Shown here: positions 59,784 to 64,000 of the stretch, in pieces
Position numbering within the stretch: position 1 is the stretch's first letter
Layout of the letters: every line of letters begins with the position of its first letter
Assembly: GCA_033439255.1 (NCBI GenBank)
Contig: CM065883.1
Location: 2,170,001-2,234,000 of the forward strand
DNA from: Hericium rajendrae
Taxonomy: Eukaryota > Basidiomycota > Agaricomycetes > Russulales > Hericiaceae
DNA length: 64,000 nt
Direction: 5' to 3'
Notes under the pieces: model-generated
Databases searched by the model: none
The model's input: the letters and a program-made list of their open reading frames with translations, nothing else
What the model was told of the DNA's origin: nothing
Made by a program: the position numbers and the translations under genes

Positions 59784-60039
59784 TGTTACGGAATGAACTC
59801 AGCGCAGGAAGAGAAAACACTACATTAGTATATCTACCTGTTACGGAATGAACTAAGGTAGTGAATGAGCTAAATAGAATGGGAACGAGACATGAAAGAT
59901 ACTCACCTCAGCGCAGAAAGAGAAAATGCTGAGGTGCTACAGACATGCAGTACGGGCAAGTACAGTATGGTTCGGGAAAGTCCAAAAAGGGAAAACATGC
60001 TATACAAGTGGCAGTCTGACTACAGTACTACTCTCAACA
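59784..60039 (-). repeat. 5' LTR of the copia element
   Basis: 256 bp, on plus TGTTACGGAATG...CTCTCAACA. All differences from the other LTR that I count are transitions. Confidence 0.92.
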
Positions 60040-60206
60040 AGATATCTGTGACATCACAGATCACCTGCAGGTCAATTGGTCTTGAAGTTGTGTCTCACTT
60101 TTATGATGTCCTCCTCTTTGTTTCTTCATCTTAATCCTCCCCTTTTCACCATATCTCCTCAATTCAATGGCAGGATGGGTGTTATGGAGATTCAAGAGGC
60201 TTCTAG

Positions 60207-60251
60207 GTGAGTCCAAAAGCCTTTTATTTCATTGTACTGTACTGATCTCAG
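60207..60251 (+). other. Conserved short intron, IHE copy E
   Basis: GTGAGTCCAAAAGCC start, TACTGAT branch-like site, CTCAG end, 45 nt, directly followed by stem-loop 1. Confidence 0.6.
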
Positions 60252-60279
60252 GAGTCTTGCTCGATAACAAGTGAGGCTC
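60252..60279 (+). other. Stem-loop 1, IHE copy E (degenerate)
   Basis: GAGTCTTGCTCG paired with a complementary but transition-altered arm ending GAGGCTC. Confidence 0.55.
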
Positions 60280-60544
60280 TCATTTTTCACTGTTCTTCGA
60301 CAGGTTTCATGATGTTTGACGGGTTTCACAACATCCCACCATTTTTTGACATCATCCACCATATCTCGTGCACCATCTGCACTTCTCCTATCATTCTCAT
60401 CAACAGGTCAACCAGCCAATCAGCCCTCACCCATCTTTGACAACCAGCACTCATGTGCACCAGAGATTTAATTTCCACTCACAACGATAAGAGCATGCAC
60501 AGTGCCAGTCTAATGCTGCAACTGCAAGGCCCACAATGCCTGTC

Positions 60545-60590
60545 AAGTCTTGTTGTTACAGCATTGTTGCTACAACAGCAAGGCTCGACA
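60545..60590 (+). other. Stem-loop 2, IHE copy E (degenerate)
   Basis: GTCTTGTTGTTACAGC and TTGCTACAACAGCAAGGCTC retain the palindromic plan; ends with GCTCGAC as in copies A, B and D. Confidence 0.45.
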
Positions 60591-60989
60591 TCTTTTTGCT
60601 GATCATCTGAGCAGTGCCTAGCATACCTTGACAATGCGCCACACAATACAGTGACTTTGGCCGCAACCTACGGGCCAGACAAAAGTGGCCTAAGGCCGTA
60701 AGTTACGGGCTGGTCAAACCCAGCTGGAATGAGGGTTTTTGGTCCGTAAGCTACGGGCCAGCTGGATCTGGGAATAGACCATAAGTTACGGGTCAGCTTA
60801 TATAGATGTGTACCATAGGTTACGGTGGAGCTGGCAGAGGGTATCTCTTGGGTGCCGGACTAATGGAATTAAATCAGAACCGGACTACTTTTTCTAGCTT
60901 CGGACTGCTTTTTTAGGGCTCGGACTAGTGGTTGAAAATTGAACTGGATTACATAAGATAACACAGGACTACGGACTATAGAAGATTAT

Positions 60990-61170
60990 GGAATAGGACT
61001 ATCAGACAGGACTTCGGACTTGTATTGAATAAGACTTCGGACTATTCCACAGGACTTCGGACTACTCTATAGGACTTCGGACTACTCCATAGGACTTCGG
61101 ACTACTCCATAGAACTTCGGACTACTTAATAAAACTTCGGACTACTTAATAGGACTTTGGACTACTTAAT
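60990..61170. repeat. About 20-bp tandem array (left arm)
   Basis: At least seven units of the GGACTTCGGACTACT type; mirrored at about 62325-62500 in the right arm. Confidence 0.85.
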
Positions 61171-61548
61171 AAAACTTCGAACTCTGAACTAGACTAAGGA
61201 CTCTGGACTCTGGACTTCAGATTGAGAACTTCAGATTAAGAATTATAAAATAGGACTATAGACAACAGACTTTGGACTAGGACTTAAAACTCCGGAACAT
61301 GACTCCGGACTCTAGACTACTACAGATCAAAGACTTCGGACTCCAGACTCCAGACTCCGGACTTCGGACCTCGGACCTCGGACTATAGCCTTGAGACTTC
61401 AGACTAAAGTCTAAATAATAGAATGAAACTAAGGATTATAAGCTAGCATTCTTGAGAGCTTGTTTAAAGTAGTGGCACAGTAATCCATTTGATGTGATAT
61501 AGCTGCAACACAGTGACTATACTCAGTGGAGTTACAATATTAGATGTC

Positions 61549-61825
61549 GGTGATTGCCGAGCACTACATCAGAGGCTAATTTTTAGACTTTACTAACTTA
61601 TATCTGCCATCTCATATACTATAGGTTCTTAAATATAAATCTGTTGCATTTTATAATATTATATGAGTTGAAAGTATATGCTGTTATTTTTGCTAATTTT
61701 ATAGTATTTGATTTGATTTGTTATGACTCAAATACCGAGAATCTAGATATGGGTCTTGTGGCTGTACAACTAAAGACGCGTCAACTTGAAAGTTTGATTG
61801 TTACTAGCTACTATTGTTTTGTCCT
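61549..61825 (+). promoter_or_regulatory. IHE-like promoter block G inside the inverted-arm element
   Basis: GATTGCCGAGCACTACATCAG, TTAGACTTTACTAA, then 161 bp from the first motif TTGATTTGATTTGTTATGAC, CTTGTGGCTGTACAAC and a pyrimidine-rich leader. Same motif order and spacing as copies B and C. The intron and stem-loops are absent. Confidence 0.5.
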
Positions 61826-63444
61826 GCTCTTTTTCTTTGTCCTATAATAATTTAATTCAAAACTCAAGTAGCCTTTTTTATATACAAATTAGTCTGTTGA
61901 ATAATTTTAGAATATATATTTATAGTTCTTAGTTCTATCTTATAGTCCATAGTCTGATCATAGATCTTATAGTCCTTAGGCTAATTTTCTGATTCTAAAT
62001 CTGTCTTTGTAGTCCTTAGTTCTATTTTATAGTCCTTTGTTTTATTTTGTAGTCCTTAATTTGATTTTATCATTAGATTAGTCCTGATGCTTATTTTATG
62101 GTTCAGTCTGAAGTTCGAAGGCTATAGTCCAAGGTCCGAGGTCCAAAGTCCGGAGTCCGGAGTCCGAAGTCTTTGATCTGTAGTAGTCTAGAGTCCGGAG
62201 TCATGTTCCGGAGTTTTAAGTCCTAGTCCAAAGTCTGTTGTCTATAGTCCTATTTTATAATTCTTAATCTGAAGTTCTCAATCTGAAGTCCAGAGTCCAG
62301 AGTCCTTAGTCTAGTTCAGAGTTCGAAGTTTTATTAAGTAGTCCAAAGTCCTATTAAGTAGTCCGAAGTTTTATTAAGTAGTCCGAAGTTCTATGGAGTA
62401 GTCCGAAGTCCTATGGAGTAGTCCGAAGTCCTATAGAGTAGTCTGAAGTCCTGTGGAATAGTCCGAAGTCTTATTCAATACAAGTCCGAAGTCCTGTCTG
62501 ATAGTCCTATTCCATAATCTTCTATAGTCCGTAGTCCTGTGTTATCTTATGTAATCCAGTTCAATTTTCAACCACTAGTCCGAGCCCTAAAAAAGCAGTC
62601 CGAAGCTAGAAAAAGTAGTCCGGTTCTGATTTAATTCCATTAGTCCGGCACCCAAGAGATACCCCCTGCCAGCTCCACCGTAACCTATGGTACACATCTA
62701 TATAAGCTGACCCGTAACTTATGGTCTATTCCCAGATCCAGCTGGCCCGTAGCTTACGGACCAAAAACCCTCATTCCAGCTGGGTTTGACCAGCCCGTAA
62801 CTTACGGCCTTAGGCCACTTTTGTCTGGCCCGTAGGTTGCGGCCAAAGTCACACCATTGACTGAATGCGCAGTTGTCCGCAAACAGCTTTGCATATCCTT
62901 GCATGTCTGAGACAGTGCACATCTACCAATACATGCCCTGCCAGCATACACATTTTTGACTGCATGCTTCCACCATCCTATAGTCCATTGCTCAAACTAC
63001 ATGTGTACATTCGTGCCCATGGACATCACACACGCCACTATGCATGCTGTTATATCATTCGTCTGGCAGAAGCCCAATGTGAGGCAAGTTTTATATGCCA
63101 TATTCAACAATCAAAATGCATCCTCTCTGGTCTCATTCCCATTTTCCATCCAAGCTGGTGATGTCATTTGTGTGCACATGCCCACAGCTATGCCAGTACA
63201 CCAGCACCCACACATGCTCCCCTTGCATATGTGCCAGCCCATGTGCACACACATACTCAAAGCTGTCCCACTGGCATGTGCACGCCCATGTCGATGCCAC
63301 AAGTATGTCGCATACAGCCTTTTGAATCTATGCCTTGCTTGTAGACTTCATACACTTCATGGGTATAGCGAGATATAGTGATAATGGGCATATGTGATTG
63401 GGGCTGTAAGTTAGTGTTGGCAGATGGCATATAGTATGTAGTTA

Positions 63445-63655
63445 CATCAGGAACCCTTTCAGTCTTCTTAGTGACCTTGTTGGTCTGGTTTGGATCTGGT
63501 GAATCTGGTTTTCATCTGGTTTGTCTGGTTTTCATCTGGTTTGTCTGGTTTTCTATCAATTCAGATGAAAACCAGACAAACCAGACAAAAACCAGATCCA
63601 CCAGACCCAAACCAGACCAACAAGGTCACTAAGAAGACTGAAAGGGTTCCTGATG
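63445..63655. mobile_element. MITE M4 (211-bp palindromic element, opposite orientation)
   Basis: Same element as M1-M3, inverted. 2-bp duplication TA (63443-63444, 63656-63657), within a longer chance or real match TAGTTA on both sides. Confidence 0.9.
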
Positions 63656-63785
63656 TAGTTAGGGATCACAACATATAGATTTGAACTTTGCAATATAATA
63701 TGTTAACCAAAATAAAGTTTGGATAGCAGGTTACCTGCAGGTCAATCACAGGTCAATGAGTTCGAGCATAACCTTGATCTGGATT

Positions 63786-64000
63786 CATCTGAAAAAAATA
63801 AAATTTACATAGCAAAGGGTCAAAGGTATGGTGGCTATTGGTGGGCTATGGAAGCTATAAAGTTTCATTATCAACCTATGTAGAACTATGAGAGCTATCA
63901 TAGCTTCCATAGCAGACAGTGTGAGATACATAGCCTCCATAGCTGGTAGTATGAAATACATAGTGCTATCCAACTTAGAAGGGAAGCTATGCTTCCTATG
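63786..64000 (-). mobile_element. IHE copy F, right end (runs off the window)
   Basis: CATCTGAAAAAAATAAAATT at 63786 is the inverted form of the family right end, followed by CATAGCTTCCATAGC-type subterminal DNA as at the right ends of copies B and D. The rest lies beyond the window. Confidence 0.6.

Larger units (their letters stand above)
54843..60039 (-). mobile_element. Full-length Ty1/copia element (fossil)
   Basis: 5,197 bp, minus strand, with two 256-bp LTRs. LTRs differ at about ten positions (near 4 percent), so it is clearly older than the Ty3 insertion. No target duplication is visible. Order from 59783 downward: copia-type primer site, gag (UBN2 type, with knuckle CFEYHKLGHYKFDC), protease (PWIIDTGMSSHV), gag-pre-integrase (LWHHRYGHAG...CEDCIFGKQ), integrase (LCTDNGGEYVSKE; YSPMQNSVAEHLNRTI), reverse transcriptase (KAIGSRWTYKVK; FEQVDVKSAYLNGTL; IVVIHVDNMLL) and RNase H (GYADADHTNDLDSRRSISGY; ADIFTKGL). 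All domains are present, with about four or five interruptions; broken. Confidence 0.93.
60651..62852. mobile_element. 2.2-kb element with about 750-bp inverted arms
   Basis: Ends GTGACTTTGGCCGCAACC and its exact complement. The arms (60651 to about 61405, and about 62103 to 62852) stay inverted copies with only scattered differences. Within each arm: four or five CCGTAA-type motifs (CCGTAAGTTACGGGC), then AATTAAATCAGAACCGG, then a tandem array of about 20-bp units GGACTTCGGACTACTCCATA. The central 700 bp contains an IHE-like promoter block (G). No transposase and no clear target duplication. Confidence 0.85.
60040..63444 (+). mobile_element. IHE copy E (CpG-depleted, interrupted)
   Basis: Leader with CTCCTCTTTG and CCTCCCCTTTTCACC, 45-nt intron, stem-loop 1, degenerate stem-loop 2, then TG/CA-rich low-complexity sequence. 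It is interrupted by the inverted-arm element at 60651-62852 and continues at 62853-63400 with CACATGC-rich DNA. The left end is lost at the copia junction; no family right end was recognised. Together with A, the most CpG-poor copy. Confidence 0.55.

Noticed and set aside
54843-60039. Treating the copia element as a young intact insertion
   Set aside because: LTRs differ by near 4 percent, no target duplication is visible, and the coding region has several interruptions.
63490-63678. Frame MDLVNLVFIWFVWFSSGLSG inside M4 and its equivalents in the other MITEs
   Set aside because: Produced by the TCTGGTTTGTCTGG repeat; hydrophobic look is a composition effect.
1-64000. CRISPR arrays or bacterial operons
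   Set aside because: Tandem repeats here have no unique spacers, and genes have spliceosomal introns; the sequence is eukaryotic.

Overview
The window looks like repeat-dense heterochromatin from a basidiomycete fungus, most likely an agaricomycete. The evidence is short spliceosomal introns (about 40-60 nt, GTRNGT/branch/AG), a KDZ (Kyakuja-Dileera-Zisupton) transposase fragment, a member of a large dispersed agaricomycete gene family, chromodomain Ty3 elements, and no bacterial-style operons. Roughly three quarters of the sequence is transposon, much of it nested.

Layout. 1-2942: minus-strand fossil of a Ty1/copia element with an attached repeat block, inserted into element copy A. 2943-4992: copy A of an unnamed DNA-element family, called here IHE (intron-hairpin element). 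5053-7069: 158-bp tandem repeats and tRNA-like sequences. 7070-10228: 3' part of a chromodomain Ty3 element followed by a long extra ORF. 10222-10362: palindrome cluster. 10693-11656: truncated KDZ transposase. 11657-17900: gene-poor, with one small spliced gene at 15.1-16.0 kb. 17902-20658: IHE copy B, complete with 2-bp target duplications. 20666-28640: host-like island with three minus-strand multi-exon genes (WD40 protein, dispersed-family protein, unknown). 29280-31464 and 31465-35759: IHE copies C and D; D carries a multi-exon gene. 35760-54398: a giant inverted repeat whose left arm was split by a young full-length Ty3 chromovirus (36181-50250), itself carrying two MITEs and a 6.5-kb composite insertion. 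54399-60039: repeat block plus full-length Ty1/copia. 60040-64000: IHE copy E, interrupted by a 2.2-kb element with about 750-bp inverted arms and by a MITE, then the start of copy F.

The main novelty candidate is the IHE family. Five copies keep a 45-48-nt intron placed directly against a stem-loop although the surrounding sequence has diverged strongly. Three blocks also share a promoter-like segment at constant spacing between two diverging transcription units, and one copy contains an apparently intact protein gene on the diverging side. The second theme is mobility without target duplication: a composite block carrying a long-dead copia sits exactly between A and T in the young Ty3 element, and its termini recur elsewhere in the same A/T setting, which suggests a Helitron-like mechanism.

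All reading was by eye. Exon borders, percent identities and family names outside the well-known domains are approximate.
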